Shown: positions 35,008 to 47,949, counted from the first letter of the stretch. The stretch: DNA of 64,000 nt from Turnera subulata (GCA_028386065.3 JAKUCV010004798.1:182953-246952), one strand, 5' to 3'. A program made the numbers and translations. Notes: a model not told the origin generated them from the sequence alone.

Positions 35008-37434
35008 ATGTCTTTTTAAGAGGAAAAGAGAGGCAATATGAGTCCCACCTAATTAGCTTGGCAAAAACAATCGTCACGTGAGCATTTTACTCCAAATTAC
35101 AGTTACATAGACCAAACTAAGGAAAATAAAGCAAACGGATGGATGAAATCCAACCAAATTATAACACATGAATAAGTTTTAGATATTTTAGGGGTAATAT
35201 AGCAATGGGAAAAGATTTTAGTCAGTTTGTTTGAAGTGTGTGTATGATATGACATTTTATATTTCGGTACAAGAATCGTTGACATGAAAATATCCACCTA
35301 AATGTAATTAAAATATCTACATCAATCAGTTATTGAGGAGGTACACAGATCCACCAAATACGATAATTCAACACATTCATTAATTTCTGGTTGATCGATG
35401 AATAAAATAATTAAGTTGCTACATATGTAGGATGGAATTTTATCATAGGGACTTCCCAGTATTATTAATTGTGGACGATGTTGTCTTTCATTTGATTATA
35501 TTAATAATAATTGTATGATTAAAGTATGTTGAATGGGTGTATTTATTTACTTCGTAAATGTTAAGCAGGAAATTAAGAAAATAAGTAAATCCATTATCAG
35601 AAAAGAAGTAAAATAAGTAAATCCTAGTACAGAAGAGGGGAACCATTAAAGGTAAGTTATTAACGATCCACAACTAGTATTAGTTGGGAGTCCCATATTA
35701 AAATGTTCCGCTACATGTGTGCCTCAGTTGTAATATATATTCATTAGTGTTTTGTTGCTTCCAATCAGAATCGTTCGAGATTATCATATCCACCCAATTC
35801 TAATTAAATATTCTCCATAATCCGTTATTCTGCAGCTAGAAATCAACTTAATAAACAAAGTTGCAAGTGCGCCTCACCTGTTATATATTAGAAGAAACTA
35901 ATCCATTATTATTTACTATTTTGTTTTCCAAAGGCGGGGGATATATTAGTACCTTGAACTCGGATCTTCAACCTATCCAAAATATTTTTTTCATATCTCT
36001 TTTGTATATATGCACAACTCCAAGGCAGTAAAATGAGAAGGACTCCTCCATGTCTTTTATATAATGTTTGAAAAGGGGCTCAATGTCACACCATGAGAGC
36101 CAAAGATATAGGGGAAGCCCATGAGTTCAGATTATGCGTGAGATGGGAGGGATATTTTGTTTCACTTTAGGATTTACTTGATAGAGTTCGATTCTAAATA
36201 GAAACCGTCAAGATGGATAAGATAATTAGGTTTGAATTCCTGTGTGCCCTCTACAAATAGTGTATGGTATGAGGATGTGTGTTAGTGTTATTCACAGCAA
36301 TACATGTTACATAAAAGCTTCTCCCAATTATATCTCTCTTTTCTTTTGATTTCTTTCATATTTGTATTCCTAGGTCCATCAAGTTGAGGTTTAACCATAC
36401 GAGTATGTTTTGCAGCCCAAACTCTATGCCCATGACATCAATGTCCCTGTCACTGACTAATTGTTCTAAAGTTCGAAAAAATAATTTGTATATAAACAGC
36501 ATGTATTCTTTTGTTTTAATCAATATATCTGATGTTTAAAAAATATCCACCTAAATGTAATTAAATATGCACCTTCTTCCGCTGTGGTGAGGGTGCACAG
36601 ATCTAGCCAAATAAGATAACTAAGTGGCCATATGTGTGTCCTCAGCTGTTAAATATATTAATACATCCATTTTTTTGTTTCTAACCAAAATGTAATTAAA
36701 TATTCACCTTGACCCGCTACTACGCAGGTAGAAATCAGCCAGATAAACAAAGTTGCTAGTGTGCCGCACCTGTTTATATAGTATATAAGCAAATCCATCA
36801 TTATTTATTATTTTTTTTCAAAGGCGGGCGATAAATTAAGACCTTGAACTGGAGATCTTCAAGTCTATAGACAACTGTACAAATCTTGTAATGGACTCAT
36901 ATTTCTTTTATATGTGCACATTTCCAAGGCGTAAAATAAATCACATTATTAATATTCCCCTCCACCTGTTTATATATATACAACCACTTGCTGCTTAGTT
37001 CAGATCAAGGATATATATGCACACACACCGGGATACTAACAGGATCTTCTACAATCAATAAATGGCATCTTAATTACTATCCAGCATTTCTTTGTAAACA
37101 ATACGAGGAAATGATGGAGCAATTCAAGGAACAGTGTAGAAGTGAAGAAAATGAGGATGGAAAGTAAATCCAGTTATATATACGATGATCGATCCTAGAG
37201 ACAATTTGAAGAATTTTAATTAGAATTCATAGTGGGTTGGATAAAAGAATTTAAACTTGAATCTACAAAATTCACATACGATACAATATTGTACAGTTGT
37301 CTATGCCATTTTCATACAGTGAAGCTCTCTTTATAAACTGCAAAGAAACTTCCCCTCTCTCTTGGTCATAATATAATATAATTTTATATTATGATTTTTT
37401 TAGGAATGTATTATATAAAAATGTAACATCAATT
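35008..37434. repeat. non-coding spacer with a diverged direct duplication
   Basis: Blocks from 35290-36040 recur, with gaps, at 36537-36945. Shared stretches include ATATCCACCTAAATGTAATTAA, ATAAACAAAGTTGC, CAAAGGCGGG and ACCTTGAACT. I estimate roughly 75-80 percent similarity by eye. No protein-coding frame is supported. The remainder (36946-37434) shows nothing recognisable. Confidence 0.7.
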
Positions 37435-37437
37435 TTA

Positions 37438-38448
37438 TGCAGCAACCACCATGCCAATAAGTAAATTTGAGACATATCTGTGGGGAAAAAAAAATCCCTT
37501 TGTTGGTAAATTTATGTAGTAGATAGAGAATCGTTCGTCAAATCGAATCTTCCTCCATGACTTTTGGCTCACATAGTCGAAACACCAAAAAAGGTGAGAA
37601 AACTCCAAAAGGAGAGAAACCAACTCACAAAAAGTGAGACTAAACCCACAAAAGTGGAGTAAACCAACGAAACTAAAAACAAAAAAAGAAAAAACCAGCT
37701 AGTTGAAAAAAATTTTGGTGGGGGCTCACCGTCGGAAGAAAGTCGGCGGCAACCCCAAGTTGTAGATCTAGGATTTTCTCTAAGAGAATGAGAGAAAAGA
37801 GAAAACCCTAGTAGACCAGCGCAATTTACAAGTTAATTCACTTTTTTTAGCGTGCTAAAATGCCCATATTACATTTATGGGTTCTTAATCACAAGTTTCA
37901 TCAATCGTCAAACAAATTTAAAAAATGTTAATTTTTTTTTTTTGATAGGCAAGGTACTATTGTATTTTCTATAGGGTTTTCTCTTCTCTCTCCCTTTTAG
38001 AGAAAACCCTGGATCTACAGAATGGAGCTATGGGTTTAGTGCCATTTTTTGTGGGTTTGTTTCTCTCCGTTAGTAGCTTTTCTCATCTTTTTTGGGTATT
38101 TCAAATAAAACTATGGGAGCCAAAAGCTGTGGAGAAAGATTCGACTTGAAGAACTGTTCTTTATCTATCGCAAAAACTTACCAACAAAGACATATTCCAC
38201 CCTACAGGTATGCCTCAGTATCACCTGTTGGTTTGGTGGTTGTTGCATGGACCATACTTGATATGATGCTCGCGAGAATCGTGTACTTTTGTAAATCCTC
38301 ACTTGAAGGATATAAATCTCAATGTGTATCTCCATGTAGTAGATTGAGAAGAATTTTTCATGTTTAATTTTTCTTATATTTTTATTAGAATAGATCTTCA
38401 TGTATCTGTTTATATGAATGAAGGATGCTTTTTTTAAAAAAAAAAAAA
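37438..38448. repeat. inverted pair of retroposon-like copies
   Basis: The left arm 37438-37812 is the inverse of 37971-38249. Matching blocks include CTTTGTTGGTAA, TCGAATCTT, CTTTTGGCTC and GGGTTTTCTCT. The right copy runs on to a 13-A tail at 38436-38448, so it looks like a retroposed sequence inserted in plus orientation. The left arm carries extra purine-rich sequence near 37620-37750. The loop between the arms is about 160 bases. No coding potential is clear. Confidence 0.7.
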
Positions 38449-39260
38449 TATTAGATTTTGGGCTGCATTAAATAACCCAGTAATTTAGCCTAAGTGGTGG
38501 ATATAAAAAGATAAATATAGATACCATATTATGTATGTAAACAACAGGGTTTGTACTAGAATACGGTTGCGAAACCAAAACTGAAGGGTTGCGGCAAACT
38601 TGCAGTAGTTTGTGCCGCTAAGTGTACAAGCACTAGTTTGTGCCGCCAAACACACAAGCATGATGAAGAAGATGAGGGCATGCGCATGCCAAGTGAAGAC
38701 TCAAACACTGAAGAAGCTTTATTTCCAAGGGAAGTAGACTAGCAAAATAGAATAAGGTTTTTTTGTTCCCCTTAATATGCTAGAAATAGAGGTATTTGCA
38801 AAATGTGGATGTAAGCAAAATGGAGGTTGAACCACTATAAATTTTTTTATGTTATTTTTTTAGATGATAATCGTGTATGCGGTATTGTATTCATGTCAAA
38901 AAGTTAAAAATATAATGAGTCATGGTTACAGCCATGTTAGCATATAAAGGGTACAAATCAAGAGTAAAATGCAAAGCCACTGGTTTTGCTACCCTCCAAG
39001 TCTTAAAAGGCTCAGCAGCACTGCGTACCAAACCGCTGTTGCAAGGAAACGCCATCCTCTTTATTATTTTGTGCACTCTGTACCTAGGAGGCTCATCAAC
39101 GATCAAACCAAGGGAAATTTATTTCCAATAAAAAAAGAATCTAAGAAGGAAGGAAGAAAAGAGAACATGACATCACATTAATTGAAAAAAGTCAATAAGC
39201 AAATTAAGAAAATCAAATTTGCAAGAAGAAACAAGCCCTGGCCTTGCACTTTTCTTCATA
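38449..39260. other. non-coding spacer
   Basis: I see no supported gene. Two short related motifs around GTTTGTGCCGCYAA occur at 38610 and 38636. The two overlapping frames near 38890-39180 have no recognisable motif and no flanking gene signals. Confidence 0.5.
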
Positions 39261-41775
39261 CTAGTTTTCTCCGCACGTGCGCGTAGTATTGTATTTTTTA
39301 AATCACGTGATATAGTATTAGTTTTAATCTTGAAAAGAACTTATATATAAAATCTAGGCAGACGAATACGCATTATTTAGAATTAGTTTATATAGTAGAA
39401 TATGAATTTATAAAATCAATCACTCTTAATGATATTTTTTAATCATTTGATATTGTAAATTACATAATTTTAATCATTAAAAGAAGATTATTAATATAGA
39501 TTGTTATTTAATTATTATTATTCCTTGTGATCAATCTTTTCTGGTAAAATTTATTTTTGTTCATATTTTTGCTGATTTTTCAATTGTACTTCTTCATGTT
39601 TTTTTGTAGTTGTTGAGAAAATATAAATAAATACAATATCTAAAATTAGTTTATGAAATAAAATGGGAATTTATAAATCAATTATTGTTAATAATTTTTA
39701 AATCTATTGATATTCTAAATTAAATAAATTTAATTATTAAAGTATATTATTTATGAAGGGTATTATTAGATTATATTATTATTTTTCATTAATATTCCTT
39801 TTCGTGGTCGTTGTTTCTTTTGGTAGTTTACATTAACTATTAAACTGTACTTCAATTTTTTCTTCATAGTTCTTGTTGATAATAAACTACAGGTACATAG
39901 TTATGAATTTTTATAATAATTTTTTTATGTTATTTTTTTTATAGTCCTTGTTCTTGTTCATAGTTTTCGTTGACTGCTCGATTCTTTTTCTTCATAGTTC
40001 TTCTTACATGAGCTCTTGATGATTATTCTTTTGGGAAAACATATTTTTGTTCATGGTTTTGCTGACATTTCAGTTGTTCTTTTCGTAATTCTATTATTTC
40101 AAATAATTATTGTTCTTCGTAATTTTTTGTTATTATTGGAAAATATAAATAAATACTTATATATTAATCATCATCTTTATAGAGACGTATGTATAATGTA
40201 CACAAAGATTATTTTAATAATCTAGACAAATGAATTATTTAGAATTAATTTTTACATTATAATATGAATTTATAAATCTATTAGTGTTAATGATATTTGG
40301 TAATGCTTCAATATTCTTAAATATAAAATTTTTATTATTAAATTATATTATTAATGAAGGAGATTATTAAGTTATATTATAATTTTCTATTATTATTTTT
40401 TTTCGTAATCATTGTTCTTGTTCCTAGTTTTCGTTTTCAATTCGACTATTCTTCGATTTTGGTTCACCATTGTTCTCATTGAAAGTGAATTACAAACACA
40501 TCGGCCATGAGATCTTCTAACTATTCTTCTCCATTATTATATTTTTTTATACATATTATTCAAGTTCATAGTTTTCGCGTTTATAAAAAGAAAACTTCAT
40601 AGTTTTCGCTAACTCTTCAATTGTTATTCTTTATAGTTTTACTATTTTTCAATAATTATTATTTTTCATTTTTTGGACTATTCTTATTTTTTTTCTTCAT
40701 AGTTTTTGTTGATAACAAATTACAAACATATCTGTTATAAGTTCTTGTGACTATTCCTCTTTATGATTTTTTTCGTTGACGTTGTTTCTGTTCATAGTTT
40801 TTGCTAGTTATTCAAAATTTCGATTGTTCTTCTTCATATTTCTATAGTTTTTTCAAACATTATTATTTCTTATAATTCTTTGTAACTATTGAGAAAATAT
40901 AAATAAAGACTCATACATTAATCATTAACTTGAGAAGAACTTATATATAATTTAGACAATGATTCTTTTCATATTTTGAACAACATGATACATATTGTTT
41001 ATAATTGATTTTTATATTAGAATAGGAATTTATAAATTATTTTTCATACTTCTTATTGATAATAGATTATCGAAAAAATATATATATTATGAGTTCTTAT
41101 AATTATTCGTCTTTATGATTGATTTTTTCGCTCATATTACTCATGTTCATAGTTTTTGCTGCCTCTTTGCAGTTCTTCGTTATAGTGCCATCATTTTTCA
41201 ATAATTATTGTTCTTCATAATTCACAATAGTTGTGAGAAAACATAAATAAATTTTTATATATTAAATATTTTCTTGAGAAGAACTTATATATAACGTAAA
41301 TAAATATTTTTCTTGATAATTTAGATAAATATATGTGCATTGTTTATAATTAATTTTAATATTAGATAGAATTTATAAATCAATTATTGTTAATAATATT
41401 TATTATTTCTTTGAATGTATAAATTATATAATTTTAATTTTAAATTTTATTATTATTTTTCACTATTATTCTTTTTTTGTAATCGTTGTTCAGAAGTAGT
41501 TTTCGTTAACTATTCGACTATACTTAAATTTTTTCTTCATAATTCTTGTTGATAATTAACTACAAACAAAAGAGTCATGAATTCTTGTAATAATTTTTTC
41601 CCATTATTATTATTCTAGTTTTGCTGTTTCAAATTAAATAATTATAATTCTAATTATGTTAATACTCAAGAAAAAAAGAAAAAAAGAATATCTTAATGGC
41701 AAGGATATTTTAGTAGTTTCGCCTGTTTCGCTGTTTGATGTTTTTGTGTCTTCGTACTTTTATAGATAGTATAGA
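39261..41775 (-). mobile_element. non-autonomous Helitron, 2515 bp
   Basis: On the minus strand the element begins TCTATACTATCTATAAAAG at 41775, the classic plant Helitron 5' end. It finishes at 39261 with CTAG. A palindrome, CGCACGTGCG at 39272-39281, lies about eight bases before that CTAG, matching the 3' hairpin Helitrons require. The flanking bases are A before TC and T after CTAG, as expected for insertion between A and T. The interior is extremely AT-rich, with diverged internal repeats of ATAGTTTTCGTTG and GAAAATATAAATAAAT type. No Rep/helicase gene is present, so it depends on an autonomous relative. Confidence 0.85.
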
Positions 41776-42138
41776 TATTCCTATACTGTGGAATATATGC
41801 TGCGCTTACACAACAATCTCTTATTTTTTTCTATGAGGACACAAAATCACTCCTTAATTTCACCTTACACTGTTGCTAGTATACTTGTAATGCAGTGGCA
41901 GGGATGGCAGAGAAGAAAGAAAATAAGTAGACTTTAGTAGACTTCAAAACTGAAACAAAAATTTTCAAGTATTTTTCTAGTCTTAAATAGCAATTAAACC
42001 CCAAAAATATTCAAGACTTAATGATCACAAAATTCCTTATTGAAAATAGACCAAAATTTGGCTCCATCCCTGGTGTCTGCAATTGCCCTTGGTGAATCTT
42101 TAAAAAATAAAAGCCCGGATAAGATCAAATGACGATTT
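41776..42138. other. spacer between Helitron and copia element 3
   Basis: Nothing recognisable in about 360 bases. Confidence 0.5.
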
Positions 42139-42339
42139 TGTAGGAAGAAAAGCCGGATAACAGTATACGAAGCGGAAGTGGATATCAAATATCAACTGAA
42201 TATCTGGGAAGCAAGCAGATTTCAGCAAAATAAGATCAGTGAGCAAACAAATCAACAACCATAAGAGACACGATTTTTTTTACGTGGAAAACCCTTTCAA
42301 ATCTAAGAGTGAAAACTACGGGACCTTTTTGCAGCCATA

Positions 42340-43200
42340 TGAGAATCAGTGTAAGCCATTAAAGTAGACTTCCCTGTTCCAAAAGAAAGACTAAGATTAG
42401 AAACACCACAAAGATTCAACATAATCTACTTCACAACATTCCAATGCTTTCTCCTTGGATTAGAAAGAAATCTACTAACTGTACCAACTGTGTGAGCAAT
42501 ATCAGGTCTTGTGCAAATCATTCTATACATCAAACTGCCTACTGCTGATGCATAAGGAATCATTGACATGTTATTCTTCTCTTTCTAATTAGAAGGACAT
42601 TGCTTCTTACCCAACTTAAGATGCACAGCAAGGGGTGTACCTCGACTTTTGCTTTATCCATTTTGAATCTTTGAAGCATTTTTCCAATGTAGCTCTGTTG
42701 TTATAGCCATAACTTTCTTGCTGCTCTATCAGAATAATCCTTATCTGAAGAATCTTCTTTGCTGGTCCTAAATCTTTAATGGTAGAAGACTTGCTTAACT
42801 CTTGTTTCTACTTGTCAATTCAAGAAGAATTCTCATAAACAAATAGCATATCATCAACATACAACAACAAAATAACAAAGTCATCGTTAGAGAATTTTCG
42901 CACAAAAAAACAGTGATCAGAAGAAGTCTTCTTGAAACCTTGCTCTTTCAAAACAGAATCAAATTATTTGTACCATTGCTTGGGAGCTTGATTCAAGGCA
43001 TATAAATTCTTCCTCAACCTGCAAAAAAAATCCTCTTTACATTTGCCTTTGAATCCTTCTAGTTGCTCCATGTATAATTCTTCTTCCAAATTACTATAAA
43101 GAAAAGTTGTCTTTACATCCATCTGTTCAATCTCGAGATCAGGACATGTTGCCAATCCCAAAACAAATCTGATAGAGGACATCTTGACAACATGAGAGAA
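42340..43200 (-). pseudogene. copia element 3 RT and RNase H relic
   Basis: On the minus strand the RT piece at 43182-42964 reads IEQMDVKTTFLYSNLEEELY, then GFKGKCKEDFFCRLRKNLYA and QAPKQWYK, a clear copia RT block. Continuing left, damaged frames give SMIPYASAVGSLMYRMICTR and SRFLSNPRRKHWNVVK of the RNase H region near 42560-42430. The frame then enters LTR sequence near 42330. The YADD active-site region lies in the degenerate stretch around 42850 and is no longer in an open frame. Confidence 0.8.
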
Positions 43201-44005
43201 AATTTCTTCAAAATCTATACCTTTGTTCTAGTTAAAGCCCTTAACAACTAGCCTAGCTTCGTATCGTGGAATACTAGCACCACTTTCATGCTTCACTTTA
43301 AAAACCTACCGATTCTTCAAAGCTCTTTCATTCGCAGGTAACTTAACCAAATCAAAGGTATGATTGTCATGTAAGGATTTCATCTCATTCTTCATAGTTT
43401 CAAGCTATTGCTTCTTATGTTCACTCTCCATGGCTTCTTTGAAACATTCAGGTTCTCCCCCATCAGACACAATCACATATTGACTTGTTAGATACCGTGA
43501 AGAAGGTATTTTCACTCTACTAGATGCCTGTGAGAATTTTTTGCAACTTCCTCAACTATTGCATCTGTCTGTACTGGCTGCTGCTCATCATCAACATCAT
43601 CCATTGTATCGTCAAACACACCATGCTAACCATCCACTATATCATCAAACACATGTGTATCTTGCTTATCATCCTAAACTTGATCGTCATATTGAAAGTT
43701 ATCGCGGATATCAAGATGCTGAAAATCATGTTCTGCTAATCAAGTGTCTTAGTCGAAGGAACTAGCTCAAAATGAACCAAACTCTTTTGGTTTTTAGAAA
43801 CTAAATTTTCTCCAATCTCTTCAATGGTTTGGTCTTCAAAGAATACCACATCTCGGCTTCTAACTAGCTTTTTTTCAACCTAATCATACAATCGGTAGTC
43901 GAATTCATCCTGACCATATCAGATGAAGATACATTGTCTACTCTTGACATCCAGTTTTGACCTTTCACCATTAGAAACATGCACAAAAGCTTTGCATAAA
44001 AAAAC

Positions 44006-44930
44006 TTACAAATGATCATAAGAAACATCCTTACCTAAACATACTCTGTTAGGCGCATCACCATCCAATACGACAGCAGGAGATAAATTGACAACATATG
44101 TCACTGTGCTGAGTACTTCGGCCCAAAAAGATCTTGACAATTTTGCCTTCGCATGCAAACATCTGACTCTCTCGATCAATGTCATGTTCATCCTTTCAGC
44201 TAGACCATTCAACTTAGGAGTCTTTGGAGGAGTTTTCTGATGTATAATATCATGTTTCCTTCAATAACTATCAAATGGACCACAATACTCACCACCATTG
44301 TCAGTACGAATGCATTTTATCTTTGTGCTTGTTTGTCTTTCAACCAAAGGCTGAAATTCTCTAATTTTTTTCAAAGACCTAATCTTTGGTCTTTAAAGTA
44401 TAAACCCAGAACTTCCCTGAATGGTTATCAATAAAAGTCACTAGATAAAGTGCACTACTATACAACTTTACCTTCAAAGGACCACACACATTAGAATGTA
44501 TCAACTCTAGCAAATCTGGCTTTTTGGAAGGAAGATGACTTTTGAAAGAAACTCTATCCTGCTCCCCAGCCAGATAATGAACACACCTATCCAATCTCAC
44601 TGCTTTTACTTCCGAAAGCAAATTCTTCTTGTCCAAACATTTCTTCCCTTTTTCACTCATATCACTGAGCCTCTTATGTCATAACTCTAAAGTTCTATCA
44701 CTCTCAACCAACTTCACAGAACTATGAGCAATAGAACCTTGTATTAGGTATAAATTGGAAAACTTTCTACCTCTGGCCACAACTAAAGAACCTTTGGCGA
44801 GCTTCCACTGTCCATCACCATCAAATCTTCTTGCAGAAATCAAATTCAAACAAGCATCAAGTGCATGTTTGACATTATTAGGAACAAACCTTACGCCATT
44901 ACAAGACTGCAGGTGCTAACCACTCTTGTC
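44006..44930 (-). pseudogene. copia element 3 integrase relic
   Basis: The minus frame 44660-44379 carries the segment just after the integrase zinc finger (CVHYLAGEQDRVSFKSHLPS) and the core start (LLELIHSNVCGPLKVKLYSS, VTFIDNHSGKFWVYTLKTKD). In a normal integrase the motif is HSDVCGP; Asn here replaces the first catalytic Asp. A second open piece (44212-44006) reads MNGLAERMNMTLIERVRCLH, with the conserved Glu-containing region and SFWAEVLSTVTYVVN. A gap with a frameshift separates them. The enzyme would be inactive. Confidence 0.8.
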
Positions 44931-45935
44931 TGATTTCCATTATCCTTCTTCAATACACCAAAATCACCAAGTGTGTAAGATGCAAAGAACTCCTTCTTTG
45001 GAGTGACATGAAATGCAGTACCAGAATCCACCAACTAGGTAGTCTCATTCCATGCAAAATTGATGATATTCTCATCAAAGGTGATGACAAGATCAGAAGC
45101 TACAATTACCATTACCACTGTCTTTTATCTTTTTTTCCCTTCTTCTTCATCTCCTTTTTCAGCTTGTAATAGTATTTTTGGGTGTGTCCTATGTGAACAC
45201 AATAATCGCATTCAGAGGTCTGTTCTTATTTCTTGATTTGCTTCTCCTTCTGCTTGAACCTCTGCGACCACCTTTGAACTTTTATTTTCCCCTCTCTTGA
45301 ACAATAAGAATATCAGATTGTGATGATGAAGATAAACTTTTGAGATCTTCTTGTCGACTCATTATTCAAAACACCACTTTTAATATACTCCATTATCATA
45401 ACACTATTAGGAGCAAAATTGGCTAAAGAAATACGAAGAGTCTCCCAAGAATCTAGGAAAGTATTCAACAACAAAGTTCTTGTATTACTTCGTCAAACTT
45501 AACTCCCATTCCAATCAACTGATCAAGGATACCCTGAAAATCATTCACATGATCTAAAATAGAGCCACCTTCCTTGTATCTCAAATTCATCAACTGCTTC
45601 AACAAGCACGATTGTTGTTGCCTGTCTTTTAAGCGTGTAGTGTCTCCGACTTATCCTACAAACTTCTGGCATGCATCTCATTAAAAATGTGATTTAAAAT
45701 GTTGTATTCTACCCATTGCCAAATATAGCTGCAAACCTGTTGGTTCTCAAACTCCCAATCCTCGTCAGACATATAATCAGGTTTCGTAGAACCAAACACT
45801 ACAGATGCATCTTTTTTGCAAATAAAAGATCTTTCATCTTACTTTTTCACTTGTGGTAACTAGCTCCATTCAAACATACCCTCTTACTGACATTAACCTC
45901 CATATTCTCTTCAGTTATATAGTTGACAACCAAAG
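44931..45935 (-). pseudogene. copia element 3 gag and protease relic
   Basis: On the minus strand, gag traces near 45600-45470 read LLKQLMNLRYKEGGSILDHV and NDFQGILDQLIGMGVKFDEV, the UBN2-type copia gag. A zinc knuckle CDYCVHIGHTQKYY follows near 45220-45180, with the last Cys changed to Tyr. The protease active site appears as LVDSGTAFHVTPKKEFF near 45040-44990, after an in-frame stop. The gag start near 45930 follows the primer site, but its N-terminus is not cleanly open. Confidence 0.75.
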
Positions 45936-45947
45936 CTCCGCTACCAG
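45936..45947 (-). other. primer-binding site of copia element 3
   Basis: On the minus strand TGGTAGCGGAGC starts two bases inside the LTR end (TGTTGG on the plus strand at 45949). It is the same primer type as in the copia at 2037-2049. Confidence 0.75.
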
Positions 45948-45948
45948 A

Positions 45949-46560
45949 TGTTGGTAAAAAAAGTCGAATAGCAGTATACGCAGCGAAAATTGATATCAAA
46001 TTATCCAATAAAAAATTCCCTATCAACTGAATATCTTGGAAGCAAGCAAATATCAGCAAAATAAGATCAGTTAGCAAATAAATCAACAACCACAAGGGAC
46101 AAAATATTTTTACGTTGAAAACCCTTCAAATCGAAGAGTAAAAACCACGGGACCCAAGATCCATCAAATCAATTTCACTATATAAAAAATGTCTTACAGA
46201 AACTTCATGCAAAAGGTACCAACAGCACCACCAGATAAGAGAGTATAGATGACAACACTACAACAAAGAACATGAAGAGCTATAGAGAAATTCACCAAAA
46301 ATTGCAGCAGAATTCGACCTCCCAAAATAATGACTCCACAACTCCAAATTCGATGTTTACTATTCAGATTGCAGATAGACGTCTCTGGAACCTCCTAAAA
46401 AATTTTTATCTTGATCCAACGGTTAACAAAAGGGAAATGTGGCTTTGATCAAAATCGGGTAGAATAGAAAAAGTTGTTGGGTAAACCTAAACTTTTCCTG
46501 ATAATGAAAATTCTTCTTGTCTATTGTGTTTTTTGAAAACTTATTCTTATTTTAGACTTA
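45949..46560 (-). repeat. 5' LTR of copia element 3
   Basis: The inner end is TGTTGGTAAAA on the plus strand at 45949. The first 190 bases match 42139-42328, the partial 3' LTR. The outer end is near 46560, where a MITE begins, so it cannot be fixed exactly; GACTTACA at 46555-46562 would give a CA terminus overlapping the MITE start. Confidence 0.6.
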
Positions 46561-46983
46561 CAGTTTGTTTGGAAATATAGAACGAAAGGGAACGGAGGGG
46601 AATGGATGGGAAGGGAAGGGATGGGAATAGTGGGGAGGGGACAATTTTAACTTTAACTTGTATGGATATATTCATTAAAGGGAAAGGAGGGGAATGGTAG
46701 GTAATATTTTCAAATTACATAGATATCCTTATTTATAAATTTTTTTAAAAAAAATATAAGAGGCTAATCATGAAATTTCAAGTCACCATCTAGTTCTAAA
46801 ATTTTCCTCCCCTCCATTCCCCACCAATTCGGCGGGGAGACATTTTGAGGGGAATGGAAGGGAATGAAGGTTAAAAAATTCTCCTTCCCCTCCATTAACT
46901 TTCTTTCCCAAACAAGGTTAAATTAAAAATTCTCTTCCATTCTCCTCCCTTCCCCTTCATTTCCCATCTATCCAAACAAACTG
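46561..46983. mobile_element. MITE, 423 bp
   Basis: The ends are CAGTTTGTTTGGA at 46561 and its inverse at 46983. The interior has G-rich GGGAAGGGAAT-type runs on the left and complementary C-rich runs on the right, so most of the element can fold on itself. The flanks TTA and ATA do not form a perfect target duplication. The superfamily is uncertain; the TTTGTTTGG end resembles Harbinger or hAT MITEs. Confidence 0.65.
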
Positions 46984-47949
46984 ATAGTATAACATATATA
47001 CCAAGTATAATGGGTTCTAAAAGGTAAGCCAATCCATTGGAAACCCAAAAAAATCCAATACAATTGACGTACAATTTACTAACACCGGTGCCATCCAATT
47101 CTAAAACAACAAGCTTTGATTCCATTGTTGATGCATGATAATAAATAGTTTAATCAACTGGGGATACTTGGACGGGCCGAGGTCGAACGGGGATGCATGG
47201 TTCCACTGTTGATGCATTATTCCCCATTGTGGAGGCCTTGTGCTCGGTGATGAGGTCGAACTGCTGATGGCTTAGCCGGAGATGGTTCACGCATGATGAA
47301 TAAAACGTACAACAAAGGGAAGCTACTAGTGTTGGGATTTAGGTTTTCATTTCTTTTTTACACTGTTTGAGTTGACTTTAGGGAGGGATAGTTGGGAAAG
47401 ATGAGAAGGAGTGTTTAAGTGAAAAAAAAAATTATATAAATCTATTGTTTACAAAATTGTCACTGGAAGAACAAGCAAAACTTGCCTTTCCTAGTTTTCT
47501 TTTTTCTAATCTAAAATTTTTGGAGAATTAGTTTCCAAAGTATTCTCCCAAATATATCCCAAACAATTTTCTTTATTTTCAAAACCACAACACAGGATAT
47601 TAAAAACACTTTCAGATATAACTTTGCCCATTTCAAGAAGAAGAAAAGGCCCAAACTGGAAGAAATCCAATCTATTACGTGATATGGACATAGGAGCCCT
47701 AGATTGCCGAATACCGTCAGATCAGGAGTAGATGTAACTGAAAGGGAGCCCTCCGATTTAGAGTTAGTATCAAAAAAAAAAATTATGTATTAATACCATT
47801 TTCCATCCATGTCTTTGCCGGTTAAGACATTTTTTATCCATGTGTTAGAAAATGCACAAGTTTAGTCCATGTGTCAACAAGTATTTTTCTTTTTTTCTCC
47901 CAATTCCGAAAAGAAAATGTTAACGTGTTAATTTTTTTATTGGCACATC
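46984..47949. other. non-coding spacer
   Basis: No supported gene, repeat boundary or RNA. Short inverted snippets around ATGCATGGTTCCACTGTTGATGCA (47190-47215) were seen but do not define an element. Confidence 0.5.

Larger units (their letters stand above)
42139..46560 (-). mobile_element. Ty1-copia element 3, deleted and degenerate
   Basis: Reading on the minus strand: 5' LTR (45949 to about 46560), primer site, gag, protease, integrase, RT and RNase H. The RNase H then joins directly to the second half of the 3' LTR (42139-42328). The two LTRs align over roughly 190 bases, including AGCAAAATAAGATCAGT and AATCAACAACCA. The deletion removed the RNase H end, the polypurine tract and the first half of the 3' LTR. 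Stops and frameshifts are frequent, so the copy is dead. Confidence 0.85.

Noticed and set aside
38891..39181. Overlapping frames on both strands as a small gene
   Set aside because: No recognisable motif, no splice or promoter context, and similar lengths on both strands, as expected by chance.
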